Assembly (NCBI GenBank): GCA_002172675.1
Contig: NETF01000176.1
Coordinates: forward strand, 1-46,646
Direction: 5' to 3'
Length of the DNA stretch: 46,646 bases
Origin: an unicellular cyanobacterium SU3
GTDB lineage: Bacteria > Cyanobacteriota > Cyanobacteriia > Cyanobacteriales > Microcystaceae
Of this stretch, positions 9,969 through 19,597 are shown one piece after another (positions within the stretch are counted from its first letter, which is position 1; each line of letters begins with the position of its first letter). The translations under genes were made by a program, and so were the position numbers. The notes beneath the pieces are model-generated. The model saw only the letters and a list, made by a program, of their open reading frames with translations. It ran no database searches and was not told the DNA's origin.

Positions 9969-11213
9969 TTACCCATTAGGTAAAAGTCCAACTTTTACAT
10001 TCAAGCTTAACGGTTTGCCATTGCGTTCAACTTCAACAGGAATGGTACTACCGACTTGAATCTGTTCGACTGCTTTTTGAACTTCTGAAGGAGATGCTAG
10101 GGGTTGTTGATTAATCGATTGAATCACGTCCCCGGCTTCTAACCCGGCTGCAGCAGCAGGAGAATTAGGAGCAACGTTAACAATCAAAATTCCTGAATCT
10201 GCATTAATGGTTAATCCTCCTGTTTGTTGTAATTTTTGTTTGATTTCTGGAGTAATTTCTACCATTTGAATTCCCATGTAGGGATGTTCAACCCGACCTT
10301 TAGCAATCAATTGATCGGCAATTTCTTGGGCCCGATTAATAGGAATAGAAAAACCGATACCTTGAGCATTTCGGAAGATAGCGGTATTCACGCCGATGAC
10401 TTCCCCTCTAGCATTGAGAAGAGGCCCACCAGAATTACCAGGGTTAATGGCTGCATCGGTTTGAATAAAATCAACCCGTTTATCTCCAATTCCCACTTGA
10501 GAACTACGTCTTCCTGTAGCACTAACAATGCCTGTGGTGACAGTGTTATCTAACCCCAAAGGATTACCAATTGCGATCGCCCATTCTCCCACGTTCAATT
10601 GATCGGAATTTCCTGCTTTAACGGTAGGTAAGTTATCGGCTTCGATATCAATGACCGCTACATCAGTAACCGGGTCAGTTCCTAACACTGTTCCGGTGAA
10701 GGTTCGACCATCTTTCAACGTTACGGTCACGTTTTGGCTTCCTGCTACTACATGGGCGTTGGTAAGGATTTTTCCATCGTTACTAAGAATAAACCCTGAA
10801 CCCGTTCCTTGTTGAATTTCTTCTTGAGGCATATTAGGAATTTGTGACCCGAAAAAGCGACGGAAAAAGGGATCGTTAAACATGGGGGGAACCTCTGTTT
10901 TAACGGTGCGAGAGGCATCGATTCTCACCACCGCAGGGCCTACTTTTTGAACCACATCAGTAACAAAGTTTTCTGAGGTGATAGGAGGTAAAGATGCCCA
11001 TTGTTCAGGAATTTCAGTCTTCGTCGATGGGGCGATGGTTTCTGTCTTTTCATTAAACAAACTAGGATAACTGTAAGCGATGGTTCCTCCGATGCCTACG
11101 CCCATACCGACTAGGATCATAGAAATGTAAGTTAGGGGTTTTTGTAAGATAGAACGGTGAGAATTTGTCATGTTGGCTGATGAATAAGATTGATTTAGAC
11201 TATGGTTTTTCAT
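9969..11213 (-). CDS. HtrA/Deg family periplasmic serine protease
   Basis: The 414-aa protein has an N-terminal hydrophobic anchor or signal segment at about 27-48. A trypsin-like domain follows with the catalytic triad His154 (LTNAHVVAG), Asp184 ([11 protein letters not shown]) and Ser261 (NPGNSGGPL). One C-terminal PDZ domain lies at about 305-405 ([26 protein letters not shown]). A single PDZ domain and this length match the cyanobacterial HhoA/HhoB/HtrA group, involved in protein quality control in the periplasm or thylakoid lumen under stress. Which of the three paralogues it is cannot be settled by eye. The 213-bp upstream spacer contains no other gene and should hold its promoter. Confidence 0.93.
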   Translation of the reverse strand: MKNHSLNQSYSSANMTNSHRSILQKPLTYISMILVGMGVGIGGTIAYSYPSLFNEKTETIAPSTKTEIPEQWASLPPITSENFVTDVVQKVGPAVVRIDASRTVKTEVPPMFNDPFFRRFFGSQIPNMPQEEIQQGTGSGFILSNDGKILTNAHVVAGSQNVTVTLKDGRTFTGTVLGTDPVTDVAVIDIEADNLPTVKAGNSDQLNVGEWAIAIGNPLGLDNTVTTGIVSATGRRSSQVGIGDKRVDFIQTDAAINPGNSGGPLLNARGEVIGVNTAIFRNAQGIGFSIPINRAQEIADQLIAKGRVEHPYMGIQMVEITPEIKQKLQQTGGLTINADSGILIVNVAPNSPAAAAGLEAGDVIQSINQQPLASPSEVQKAVEQIQVGSTIPVEVERNGKPLSLNVKVGLLPNG

Positions 11214-11426
11214 GGTCGGTTTTATTTATATTGTCAATAATAGAGAGAAAAAGTCAGTCCATGTGAGGAGTGAATGATGGGAAAACGGCTTTTTTGGACT
11301 GACATTTCTTACTATAAAGGGGAGATATGACAACCCTATGACAGATAGATGAACTTTTTATGTCATTCAAAGGGAACAGGCAAAAGGCAATGGTTTTCCC
11401 ACTGCTAAAAGGGGATAAGGGGGGTG

Positions 11427-11972
11427 CTACAACCCAAGATTAGGGCGGTAAAAGGTTAAACTGGTGTTACCGTAGTTTTTTTGTCGCACAATTGTCAATC
11501 CTTTTATCTCTGTGGCTGGCCAAAATTTGGGATTATGTTCGACTGCTATTTCTCCGTGTGCATTTAATAGTTGATGGTTAACTATTAATTCTAAAACAGA
11601 TTGATAGAGTCCACTTTGATAAGGGGGATCAAAATAAATAAGATCAAATTTTTTCTCGCCTAAGGTCTTTAAAACTTTTAAAATATCTCCTTTGATCACC
11701 TGAAAGTCTTGCTCATCATAAGCTATTTTTTGCCAATTTTCATTAATAATTTTACACGCTTTTCCATACTTTTCAATTCCCATAACAAAGGCCGCCTCAC
11801 GACATAATGCTTCTGCACCCATCGAACCATTGCCGGCACATAAATCTAACCAGTGACACCCTGTTACTTTCCCTTGCCAAATATTAAATAAGGCTTCTCT
11901 CACCTTAGCTGAAGTAGGACGAGTTAAGTCTCCTGGTAATGTTTTCAATAATCGATTTCCATAAATTCTCAT
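11427..11972 (-). CDS. rsmD: 16S rRNA (guanine(966)-N2)-methyltransferase RsmD
   Basis: The 181-aa SAM-dependent methyltransferase has motif I WLDLCAGNGSMGAEAL (about 41-56) and the catalytic motif IV FDPPY at 114-118. The opening RIYGNRLLKTLPGDLTRPTSAKVREALFNIW is characteristic of RsmD (the G-x-x-L-x-x-P....RPT.....ALFN pattern). The enzyme methylates G966 of 16S rRNA during 30S assembly. It follows the coiled-coil gene at 11993 by about 20 bp and probably shares its transcript. Just downstream (about 11408-11425) is an AAGGGGATAAGGGGGGT remnant of a cyanobacterial palindromic repeat. Confidence 0.9.
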   Translation of the reverse strand: MRIYGNRLLKTLPGDLTRPTSAKVREALFNIWQGKVTGCHWLDLCAGNGSMGAEALCREAAFVMGIEKYGKACKIINENWQKIAYDEQDFQVIKGDILKVLKTLGEKKFDLIYFDPPYQSGLYQSVLELIVNHQLLNAHGEIAVEHNPKFWPATEIKGLTIVRQKNYGNTSLTFYRPNLGL

Positions 11973-11992
11973 GCTTATTCAGAAATAATCTT

Positions 11993-12406
11993 TTATGATT
12001 CACCATTTTTTAACTTTTCTTCTAATTCTTGTAATTGTTCTTTTTGGGTTTCTAGTTCTAATTGACGACGGGTTAAATCAAGACTTTTCGCTGTAATTTC
12101 CTGTCGCCATTGTTCGACTTTTTCTTGTTCTTGTTGAACCCATTCAGGAGTAATACTCCCATTGGTCAAATAGGTTTCAACTAACCCCATCACCCAGTCT
12201 TTTGCCTCTTTAACTTCTACAATTTCGTGATTATCCCCTAACTTGACTAATACTAAAACTCCATCCCTAAAAGACATAGGGAGATTACAGGGAATCACTT
12301 TATTAGACATCATATCCCAAAGGTGTTGGGATGTTTGGCGTGCCAGCAACAGAAGTTCCATCTCGCCTGAGTCGGGATTCTTTTTCACTTGGGCTAAGTG
12401 CAGCAT
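11993..12406 (-). CDS. Cyanobacterial conserved protein with C-terminal coiled coil
   Basis: The 137-aa product has an N-terminal globular half (MLHLAQVKKNPDSGEMELLLLARQ..., to about residue 78). A strongly charged heptad helix follows (about 84-135, rich in Glu, Gln, Lys and Leu) and should form a coiled coil. No enzymatic motif, signal peptide or membrane segment is visible. It lies 35 bp downstream of valS and 20 bp upstream of rsmD on the same strand, so a valS-orf-rsmD transcription unit is likely. Function unknown. Confidence 0.7.
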   Translation of the reverse strand: MLHLAQVKKNPDSGEMELLLLARQTSQHLWDMMSNKVIPCNLPMSFRDGVLVLVKLGDNHEIVEVKEAKDWVMGLVETYLTNGSITPEWVQQEQEKVEQWRQEITAKSLDLTRRQLELETQKEQLQELEEKLKNGES

Positions 12407-12441
12407 AGTGGGTTACAGGGTTGGCGCGGTGGTAATCTTTA

Positions 12442-15165
12442 TTATTGCAGACGCTTAAGACGTTCGCGTAAAATTTCGGCTTGTTTTTCGGCTTCTGCTA
12501 AAGCATCTCTTGCGCCTTGAACAACTTCTTCAGGAGCTTTATTGACAAAACCCGAGTTGTTGAGTCGACCTGAGAGTGATTTGATCTCAGCCTCAATTTT
12601 ACCTAAATTTTTCTCTAACTTGGCTCGAAGACTAGCAATATCAACGACACCAGAGAGAGGAATTAGGGCCTGTATGGTTCCGACGACTCCGGCAACGACT
12701 TGTTCCGTCTGTTGTTCTAATTGGGATGTAATGGTTAAATTTTCCACTTTTCCTAAGTCTTGGATATATTTTCGACCCGATTCTAGGATAGTCCGTTCTT
12801 GCTCATTTTCACTCTGTAAGATTACGGAAACCTTGACCCCTGGCTTAATATCGGCTTCTGCACGCATATTTCTGAGAGTACGGATGGTATCAAATAAGAG
12901 GGTAAAGGAGTCTTCTAAGTCAGGGTTAATGAGGCTATTATCAACTTCTGGATAGGCTTGTAGGGCGATAAATTCACCGTTGCTTTGGGTGAGGGTTTGC
13001 CAAATTTCTTCGGTAATATGGGGCATGAAAGGATGGAGTAGTTTAAGAGTGCCATCGAGGACATAAGCTAGGGTTTGTCTGGCAACGTCACGGGAGGGAG
13101 TTTCGTCCCAGAGGCGCGTTTTTACTAGTTCAATATACCAGTCACAAAAGTCACCCCAGATGAACTCATACAGGCCTTTAGCGGCTTCTCCTAAGCCATA
13201 AGCTTCAATGTAGTCTTTGGTTTGTTGGACGGTTTGATGGAACCGTGAGAGTATCCATTGATCGCATAATTCTAGTTTATCTATTTCAGGTGTGCCTAAA
13301 CTTTGGGGGGTTTCTCCTTTAAGGTGCATCATCACAAACCGGGCAGCGTTCCAAAGTTTGTTGGCGAAATTTCGAGAAGCTTCGACAGACTCGGATTGGT
13401 CAGTTTTGCGATCATATTGTAGTGTTATATCTTGCCCGGCACCTGCGACTTCTCTAATCAGGGTGTAACGTAGGGCATCAGTCCCATATTTTTCAATTAA
13501 GATTAATGGGTCAATACCGTTGTTAGCAGATTTGGACATTTTTTTGCCGTTTTCGTCCCTAACTAAGCCATGAATATAGACATCTTTAAAGGGCATTTCA
13601 TCGGTAAAATAACCGGCCATCATGGTCATTCTGGCGACCCAAAAGAAGATAATATCAAATCCTGTAACCAGGGTACTGGTAGGATAATAAGTGTTTAAAT
13701 CTTGGGAATTTTCAGGCCAACCTAACGTCGAAAACGGCCATAAACCAGACGAAAACCAAGTATCTAAAACGTCAGGATCTTGTTCTAATTGAATGTTATC
13801 ACCATAGTCTTTTTTTGCTTTTTCTAAGGCTTCTTCTTCTGAATGCGCCACAATAAAGGGGGTGTTATCGGTAATTTCTCCATTAGTTTCGCTGATAACA
13901 TACCAAGCTGGAATTTGATGACCCCACCACAATTGACGGGAAATACACCAATCTTTTAATTTAACTAACCAATCTCGATAAACTTTTTGCCATCTTTCGG
14001 GGACAAAATTGGGGGAATTATTTTCATCTAAACACTTTAAGGCTTTTTGGGATAAGGGATCAATTTTGACAAACCATTGTGTGGATAATAAGGGTTCAAC
14101 AGGAACTTTACCGCGATCGCTATAAGGAACAGTATGATTATATTTTTCAGTTTTGATTAAAAAGCCATCTTCTTCTAACTTTTTAACCACATTTTTACGG
14201 GCAACGTAGCGATCTTGTCCTTCAAAGATTCCTGAATTTTCATTCAGTGTCCCGTCTTTATTCATAATATTAATGAAAGGTAACTTATGACGGTTTCCCA
14301 TCTCGAAGTCATTGGGGTCATGGGCCGGAGTAACTTTAACACAGCCGGTACCAAATTCGGGATCAACTAATTCATCTGCAAAAATAGGTATTTCTCGTCC
14401 AACAATGGGTAATGTTATGGTTTTTCCGAGCAAATTTTTGTATCGTTCATCGTTAGGATTGACCGCTACTCCTGTATCTCCTAACATGGTTTCTGGTCGG
14501 GTGGTTGCTACTTCAACATGACCGCTACCATCACTTAATGGATAACGAAAGTGCCATAAATGGCCTTCTACCTCTTTACTTTCTACTTCTACATCCGAGA
14601 CAGCAGACAAAGAAGCAGGACACCAATTAACTAAATAATTACCCCGATAAATTAATCCTGCTTCGTAGAGTTTCACAAAGGCTGTTCTGACCGCTTTTGA
14701 TAAGCCTTCATCTAGGGTAAACCGTTCCCTTGACCAGTCAGCAGACAGGCCGATTCTTTTCATCTGGTTAACAATTTTACCCCCAGATTCTTCCTTCCAT
14801 TGCCACGCTTTTTCTAAGAATTTTTCTCGTCCAATATCCTTACGGGTGACACCTTCTGCTTTTAACTGTTTATCTAAGATCGTATGAACTGCAATACTTG
14901 CATGGTCGGTTCCAGGAAGACAGAGGGTATTATAACCACACATCCGATGATAGCGCACTAATACATCCATGAGACAATCACCAAACGCATGGCCCATGTG
15001 AAGGGTTCCCGTAACGTTGGGGGGAGGAATGACAATACAGTAGGTTTTTCCTTCTTTGCTGTTGTCTGCTTTAAAGACTTGATGGGTGTCCCATGCGTCT
15101 TGCCATTTGCTTTCGGTGGTTTTGGGGTCGTATTGGGTGGGTAGTTCAGGTATGTTTGCGGTCAT
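12442..15165 (-). CDS. valS: Valyl-tRNA synthetase
   Basis: This full-length class I synthetase has about 907 aa. The HIGH-type signature is [16 protein letters not shown] (about residues 49-63), and the KMSKS loop is in [14 protein letters not shown]. The zinc/catalytic core [13 protein letters not shown] and the CP1 editing insertion ([10 protein letters not shown]) are present. The anticodon-binding domain and the C-terminal coiled-coil arm typical of ValRS ([21 protein letters not shown]...) complete the protein. It charges tRNA-Val and edits Thr. The ATG at 15165 (MTANIPELP) is preferred over the in-frame TTG two codons earlier. First gene of the probable valS-orf-rsmD unit. Confidence 0.97.
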   Translation of the reverse strand: MTANIPELPTQYDPKTTESKWQDAWDTHQVFKADNSKEGKTYCIVIPPPNVTGTLHMGHAFGDCLMDVLVRYHRMCGYNTLCLPGTDHASIAVHTILDKQLKAEGVTRKDIGREKFLEKAWQWKEESGGKIVNQMKRIGLSADWSRERFTLDEGLSKAVRTAFVKLYEAGLIYRGNYLVNWCPASLSAVSDVEVESKEVEGHLWHFRYPLSDGSGHVEVATTRPETMLGDTGVAVNPNDERYKNLLGKTITLPIVGREIPIFADELVDPEFGTGCVKVTPAHDPNDFEMGNRHKLPFINIMNKDGTLNENSGIFEGQDRYVARKNVVKKLEEDGFLIKTEKYNHTVPYSDRGKVPVEPLLSTQWFVKIDPLSQKALKCLDENNSPNFVPERWQKVYRDWLVKLKDWCISRQLWWGHQIPAWYVISETNGEITDNTPFIVAHSEEEALEKAKKDYGDNIQLEQDPDVLDTWFSSGLWPFSTLGWPENSQDLNTYYPTSTLVTGFDIIFFWVARMTMMAGYFTDEMPFKDVYIHGLVRDENGKKMSKSANNGIDPLILIEKYGTDALRYTLIREVAGAGQDITLQYDRKTDQSESVEASRNFANKLWNAARFVMMHLKGETPQSLGTPEIDKLELCDQWILSRFHQTVQQTKDYIEAYGLGEAAKGLYEFIWGDFCDWYIELVKTRLWDETPSRDVARQTLAYVLDGTLKLLHPFMPHITEEIWQTLTQSNGEFIALQAYPEVDNSLINPDLEDSFTLLFDTIRTLRNMRAEADIKPGVKVSVILQSENEQERTILESGRKYIQDLGKVENLTITSQLEQQTEQVVAGVVGTIQALIPLSGVVDIASLRAKLEKNLGKIEAEIKSLSGRLNNSGFVNKAPEEVVQGARDALAEAEKQAEILRERLKRLQ

Positions 15166-15232
15166 GGACAATAAAAGTGGGTGTGTTAATCGTTATCCTT
15201 GTTAAATTGTGCCATATCATTGGGGATATGTT

Positions 15233-15268
15233 GAATTTAGAATTTAGAATGCGCGAATTTAGAATTGA
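15233..15268. repeat. GAATTTA heptad repeats
   Basis: Four copies or near-copies of GAATTTA occur in the spacer upstream of valS, broken by a GAATGCGC unit. A shorter GAATTTAGAATTAG stretch recurs at about 23148-23161. This is another STRR-type repeat. Confidence 0.6.
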
Positions 15269-15378
15269 TAGAGTTATATTATAGAGGTTGAAAAAGTTGA
15301 TTAATATGAGTCTCATTAGTTTCAGTTATGCCATAATTATCAATAGAGTCAAGCTGAAAAATAGAGGGGTTAATAATT

Positions 15379-15831
15379 ATGACAGCTAATATAAATGTAA
15401 ATAAGGCTACCCTTTATGAAGAGGATTTTTGTTTATGGTTAGAAACTACAGCAGAACTTTTAAAAAATCGTCAACTTGAGGATTTAGACTATGATAATTT
15501 AATTGAAGAAATAGAAACAATGGGAAGAAGTGAAAAACATAGTCTTGAAAGTAATTTAATTGTAATTTTAATGCACTTGTTAAAGTATAAATATCAACCT
15601 CAAAAACGCTCAAAAAGTTGGTTATCTTCCATTTTTGAACATCGTCGTCGTTTAATTAAAGCATTTAAAACAAGTCCGAGTTTAAAACGTTATTATGAGG
15701 AGGTTTTTGATGAATGTTATCAATATGCAGTCAAACAAGCAAGTATAGAAACAGGTTTACCGCTTGAACATTTTCCCAGTATGAGTCCTTTTACCAAAGA
15801 AGAAACCTTGGATTTTGATTTTTTACCATAG
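15379..15831 (+). CDS. DUF29 family protein
   Basis: The 150-aa protein shows the DUF29 pattern: ATLYEEDFCLWLETTAELLKNRQLEDLDYDNLIEEIETMGRSEK followed by an LLKYKYQPQKRSKSW segment and a YEEVFDECYQYAVKQASIETGLP C-terminus. DUF29 proteins are frequent and multicopy in cyanobacteria, often near toxin-antitoxin or other mobile accessory genes. Their function is not established. It is soluble, with no signal peptide. It faces the yoeB/yefM-like pair convergently, ending 5 bp before the toxin remnant's stop. Confidence 0.85.
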   Translation: MTANINVNKATLYEEDFCLWLETTAELLKNRQLEDLDYDNLIEEIETMGRSEKHSLESNLIVILMHLLKYKYQPQKRSKSWLSSIFEHRRRLIKAFKTSPSLKRYYEEVFDECYQYAVKQASIETGLPLEHFPSMSPFTKEETLDFDFLP

Positions 15832-15836
15832 GATAA

Positions 15837-16093
15837 TTAATAATGATATCGACAAGCAAGAATTCTAATTTTATCATCTAAAACTTGATAAACTAAACGA
15901 TGTTGTTGATTAATTCTTCTTGACCAACAACCTGATAAATCATGTTTTAATTTTTCAGGTTTACCAATATCTTCAAAGGGGTTACGCTGTACTTCTTGTA
16001 TCAGTTTATGATTTTTAACGCTTGTTTGCGATCATATTTAACCCACCAAGCTAAGTCTTCAAAAGCAGCAGCATCAAATTCCAAGTTTTTCAC
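15837..16093 (-). pseudogene. yoeB: YoeB/Txe-type endoribonuclease toxin, frameshifted
   Basis: Read on the minus strand from a GTG at 16093 (overlapping the antitoxin end), the frame gives VKNLEFDAAAFEDLAWW..KYDRKQALKII and then hits TGA. Shifting frame at about 16007-16010 restores KLIQEVQRNPFEDIGK, then EKLKHDLSGCWSRRIN, QHRLVYQVLDD and RILACRYHY to a stop at 15837-15839. This is a complete YoeB match, including the Arg/His-rich catalytic tail. Inserting one A (TTTATG to TTTATTG on the plus strand) makes a continuous 85-codon gene. The toxin is therefore inactivated by a single-base deletion, unless the base call is wrong. Its antitoxin next door is intact. Confidence 0.85.
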
Positions 16094-16283
16094 AGACTTC
16101 CTCTAATGTGATACCATCTTGACGATTTTTAGACGCTAAAAGACGCTGTTTCATCTTGGGACTTTGTAATAAATAAGCGGTTTCTTTTTCTGATTCTATC
16201 TCGCGCCATACTTCAATAGGAACAATAACTGCAACGGTTTGTCCTTCTTCATTTGATACATACTGAATATTATTTGAGTTCAT
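16074..16283 (-). CDS. YefM/Phd-type antitoxin, short cyanobacterial form
   Basis: This 69-aa protein carries the C-terminal YefM signature EKETAYLLQSPKMKQRLLAS, comparable to the ETAYLLRSPANARRL tail of E. coli YefM that wraps the YoeB toxin. The usual N-terminal Phd/YefM DNA-binding half is abbreviated to VSNEEGQTVAVIVPIEVW. It precedes and overlaps the toxin frame, the normal antitoxin-first order of yefM-yoeB operons. Because the toxin is frameshifted, this antitoxin may now be an orphan that could still neutralise YoeB made elsewhere. Identification rests on the C-terminal motif and the partner. Confidence 0.8.
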   Translation of the reverse strand: MNSNNIQYVSNEEGQTVAVIVPIEVWREIESEKETAYLLQSPKMKQRLLASKNRQDGITLEEVCEKLGI

Positions 16284-16530
16284 TAGTTTTTAGGATCTTT
16301 ATTAACTTATTATATTATTATAATTCAATTAATGCGATCGCATTATGTTTTATCAATACTGTCTTATAATGTTAATTTTAGTCACAAGTTAGGGAATCCT
16401 AACATTAGCATTACCGAGATAGGTCAATATTGAACTATAATTTAGTACAGTACGAGATTACTTACTAACTAAAAGTAATGATTATTTGGGTAAGGATAAA
16501 TTATTCTTTATGGTAATACTATAAAATAAA

Positions 16531-19176
16531 ATGACAAACTCTGGATCTAACTTACAGGAAGATGGTAACGATTTAGTTAAACTGAATTATAATCATTTTC
16601 TCGACAAAATTCTTGAAGTTTTAGATAAGGATAAATCTCAAGAACTTTTTAAAGTATCTAAAGATGAAAAGCGTTTATTAATGAATGTTGATGAACTTGC
16701 TTATCAAGTTTCTCAGCTATCTATTAATGATCCTTTTATTAAGCAACCTCTTGGAACAAAATGTGCATCTATTAATTTTATTGAAGGAATAGAAGTAGAT
16801 TTTAGTGAAAAGTTACATTCAATTCAAGGGAAAGTTAAAGAATTACTAGAAAATGCCTTATCTAAAGAAAATGGTAAACCTATATCTATTGAAAAGTATA
16901 TAGAAACAATAACAACACCTCTAGAAAATTTCAAAGGAGAAGTAAATAGAAATAGTATTGGTTTTAATTATCCTTTTGAAGAACAATACACCAATTTACA
17001 AAAACAACGGTTAACTTTACCTAAAGATAACCAAGAAACTGCTGCATTATTGAGGTTACATAAACTCAGTATAACTGTTAAACAACCGACTAGCTTTTTG
17101 AATGAGTTGAGAAATAGTTTAGAAAATTATATTGAGATTAATTTTGATGAAGATAAACAGGAAGATGCAATAGAAACTACTGAAAATTTATTTGAAAACC
17201 AGGAAAAAGAGGATAATGATATTTATAAACTTAAAATATTAATGAAAGAGGAAGCATTAGGAAAAATAAAGAAAACAGCTAGTATTAAATACTTAGAATT
17301 TTTATACGAAAAAGTTAAAGATGAGGAAGATGCAGTTTATCTAGAAGATTTAATTAGACGATTGAAATTAATAGAAGCTTATATTAATGATGAAACTAAA
17401 CCCGATGATTATTATACAGTATCCTATCAAGGCGTTGATTTTAATTTTCAACAGTTTTTTAATAATTCTTATGCTTTTGATTCTTTGCCTATTATTGCAA
17501 AAATTGAAGGATACTTAGGAGAAATAAATAATAGAGATCAAGATAAACAAGAATTTGTTTTTGGGATGAAACTGAAATTAAATGGACAAGTCCATATATC
17601 TGAAAGTGAAAGTTCTTTTGATTATCGTACTAGCTTTCTCAACTTAAATAAGAAGGAAAATAAAGATAAGTTAGATAATGAAATCGAAAAAGAAAAATTC
17701 ATAAAAAAACTTTTAAAAATTGTATTTTTATATTATTTCGTATTTGCTTCTCGCAGTAACCCTGTAGATAAAGAATACAATCCATCATCAGAATTAAATT
17801 ACGATCCAATAGAAAACTTTGAAACAAAAATGTTACCTATCTTAAAAGGAGATAATGATGAAGCAAAGAAAAATTTATTCAATAATATAAAGAAGGGTTT
17901 TGAAAAGTTTAATTCACACTGTAAGTTAAACAAGTTAAGAAATTTACTCATAAAGTGTATTGAAGATAAAAAATTATTTGACACTAAACCATACACTTTA
18001 AAAGTTAGTATCAGTCAAGGTATTTTAGAAAAAGATCCAGAGATCATTGATAGTAATAATACATTGTTTAAACCTGAATTAACTAAAAAAGATGGTTTAA
18101 AGTATATTTCAGTTAATGATAACAGTAAAATTGATACTGAAGCATTATGTAGTTTATCGGTTGACATTAAATTTAATGATATTCAATACTTTCCGAGTAA
18201 CGAAAAACAACAGTTTAATATGGAGTATGATTTACGAGGAATTAAAACAATACCTATGCTTTTAATTCCCCAAGAAAATAAATGTCGTGACCTTTATAAA
18301 CAAGAACTAAGAAATCAAGCGTCTTTGGTTTGTAATTATAATTATGAACGTCTTAAAGATGAAATTTTTAACACAGAAGATAATCCTAAAATGTTCTGGT
18401 ATCAGCTAACTTTCTCCTTATTAACTTACCTAAGTTTAAAAGTCTTACTAGATGAATTAAAAAATCCCTTATTTATTCCCTTATTACGTCTTCATTTGAC
18501 GGATAAAGATGACGCTTCACCAGAAGAAGAATTTATGCGTTCTTTTTCCTATGTATTATCTCATCTTCTTAATGAATATCATCGTTTCAGTTGCCAGGGA
18601 ATTTGTATTAAAAATATCAATAAATGGAAAAATAATAATAGTTTAAGTTCTCTCTATTCTATCCTTCCTAAGATATTTAAGTTTAATAATTATAAACCTC
18701 AGTTAGAGAAACTTGCTATTATTAGTGTGTCTAGTCGAGAATGCGATCGCAAGTGGAAAAATACTTATCAAAAAAAGAATATGATAGGGGAAGTTATTGG
18801 TTTATATCGTCAACCAGATAATACAATTCGATTATATAACCAAGGAACGTTCTCCAGTAATTATGATACTGAAGAGATTTATAAACATCCTGATATTTTG
18901 ATTAAGAAAGTTATGGAACTTTATGATGCAGGATATCGCCATTTCTTATATATTGCGAAATCTCCCTACTCCAACTATTTAAACATTACAGGGAAGAATA
19001 GAGAACTGTATTTTATGTCTCCTGATGTTATCAAAGAATTGAAGATAGGCAAAAGTGACATCAATATTTATCCCATTTTCTTCGACAAGTATTATGTGGT
19101 TAAACTTCAAGAAATTTATGCTACTTCTCTTTATATTCAGGATACATACAACAGAATTAACACAATTAGTGAATGA
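16531..19176 (+). CDS. N-terminal fragment of the giant protein (881 aa as read)
   Basis: This is a Lys/Glu/Asn-rich soluble protein without signal peptide or transmembrane helices and with no family I can name. Residues 1-330 look mostly helical with acidic stretches; about 330-690 are mixed. About 695-860 alternate strand and helix: LAIISVSSRECDRKW, then GEVIGLYRQ, TIRLYNQGTF, a helix ILIKKVMELYDAGY, the strand HFLYIAKSP and INIYPIFFDKYYVVKL. That order resembles an RNase H-like/Piwi-type fold but lacks a clear acidic catalytic triad, so this is only a hypothesis. The last residues (TYNRINTISE) are out of frame and not native. The ATG at 16531 follows an AT-rich leader with no strong Shine-Dalgarno. 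Confidence 0.7.
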   Translation: MTNSGSNLQEDGNDLVKLNYNHFLDKILEVLDKDKSQELFKVSKDEKRLLMNVDELAYQVSQLSINDPFIKQPLGTKCASINFIEGIEVDFSEKLHSIQGKVKELLENALSKENGKPISIEKYIETITTPLENFKGEVNRNSIGFNYPFEEQYTNLQKQRLTLPKDNQETAALLRLHKLSITVKQPTSFLNELRNSLENYIEINFDEDKQEDAIETTENLFENQEKEDNDIYKLKILMKEEALGKIKKTASIKYLEFLYEKVKDEEDAVYLEDLIRRLKLIEAYINDETKPDDYYTVSYQGVDFNFQQFFNNSYAFDSLPIIAKIEGYLGEINNRDQDKQEFVFGMKLKLNGQVHISESESSFDYRTSFLNLNKKENKDKLDNEIEKEKFIKKLLKIVFLYYFVFASRSNPVDKEYNPSSELNYDPIENFETKMLPILKGDNDEAKKNLFNNIKKGFEKFNSHCKLNKLRNLLIKCIEDKKLFDTKPYTLKVSISQGILEKDPEIIDSNNTLFKPELTKKDGLKYISVNDNSKIDTEALCSLSVDIKFNDIQYFPSNEKQQFNMEYDLRGIKTIPMLLIPQENKCRDLYKQELRNQASLVCNYNYERLKDEIFNTEDNPKMFWYQLTFSLLTYLSLKVLLDELKNPLFIPLLRLHLTDKDDASPEEEFMRSFSYVLSHLLNEYHRFSCQGICIKNINKWKNNNSLSSLYSILPKIFKFNNYKPQLEKLAIISVSSRECDRKWKNTYQKKNMIGEVIGLYRQPDNTIRLYNQGTFSSNYDTEEIYKHPDILIKKVMELYDAGYRHFLYIAKSPYSNYLNITGKNRELYFMSPDVIKELKIGKSDINIYPIFFDKYYVVKLQEIYATSLYIQDTYNRINTISE

Positions 19177-19597
19177 TAAAGCAGATGCAAGTCAAAGATC
19201 AATGGTATTTTTTAATTTATTTAATGGTATTACAGTAGGAAATGACAACTCTTATAATGGTGTTATCTCCTACACAACTTTATTGAACATTTATAATGAC
19301 ACTGAACATGAAAAAACAATTTTTAATGGACTAATCAGCGATACCAAATTAAAACAAGATATACTAAATTATTTAACTTTGTTCCATTTTTCTCGTTATG
19401 AAGCAACACCAACAAAAAAGAAACCAATTAGTTTAAAATTAGATCCTTATCAAAACTTAATAGGAGATAAATCTGTTGGTGCATTATCTATATTAAAACA
19501 TAGTAATAGAAATTTGGATTTAATATTGGACTGCTTACCTATATCAAACAAAATGATATTAAGCATAACTATGGTGACTTATATTCTCAAGATTTAA
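19148..19597 (+). pseudogene. Middle fragment of the giant protein (second frame)
   Basis: From ACA at 19148, phase 2 reads TTELTQLVNDKADASQRSM, VFFNLFNGITVGNDNSYNGV, then KKKPISLKLDPYQNLIGDKS and ALSILKHSNRNLDLILDCLP up to about 19551. After that, the remaining codons to 19597 are out of frame. It has no start codon or RBS of its own and only makes sense as the continuation of the upstream frame. Lys/Asn-rich composition is the same as in both flanking fragments. Confidence 0.7.

Noticed and set aside
16531-19176. Assignment of the N-terminal half to the PIWI-RE family
   Set aside because: The strand order is suggestive, but the family's conserved R and E motifs and its usual three-gene organisation are not visible.
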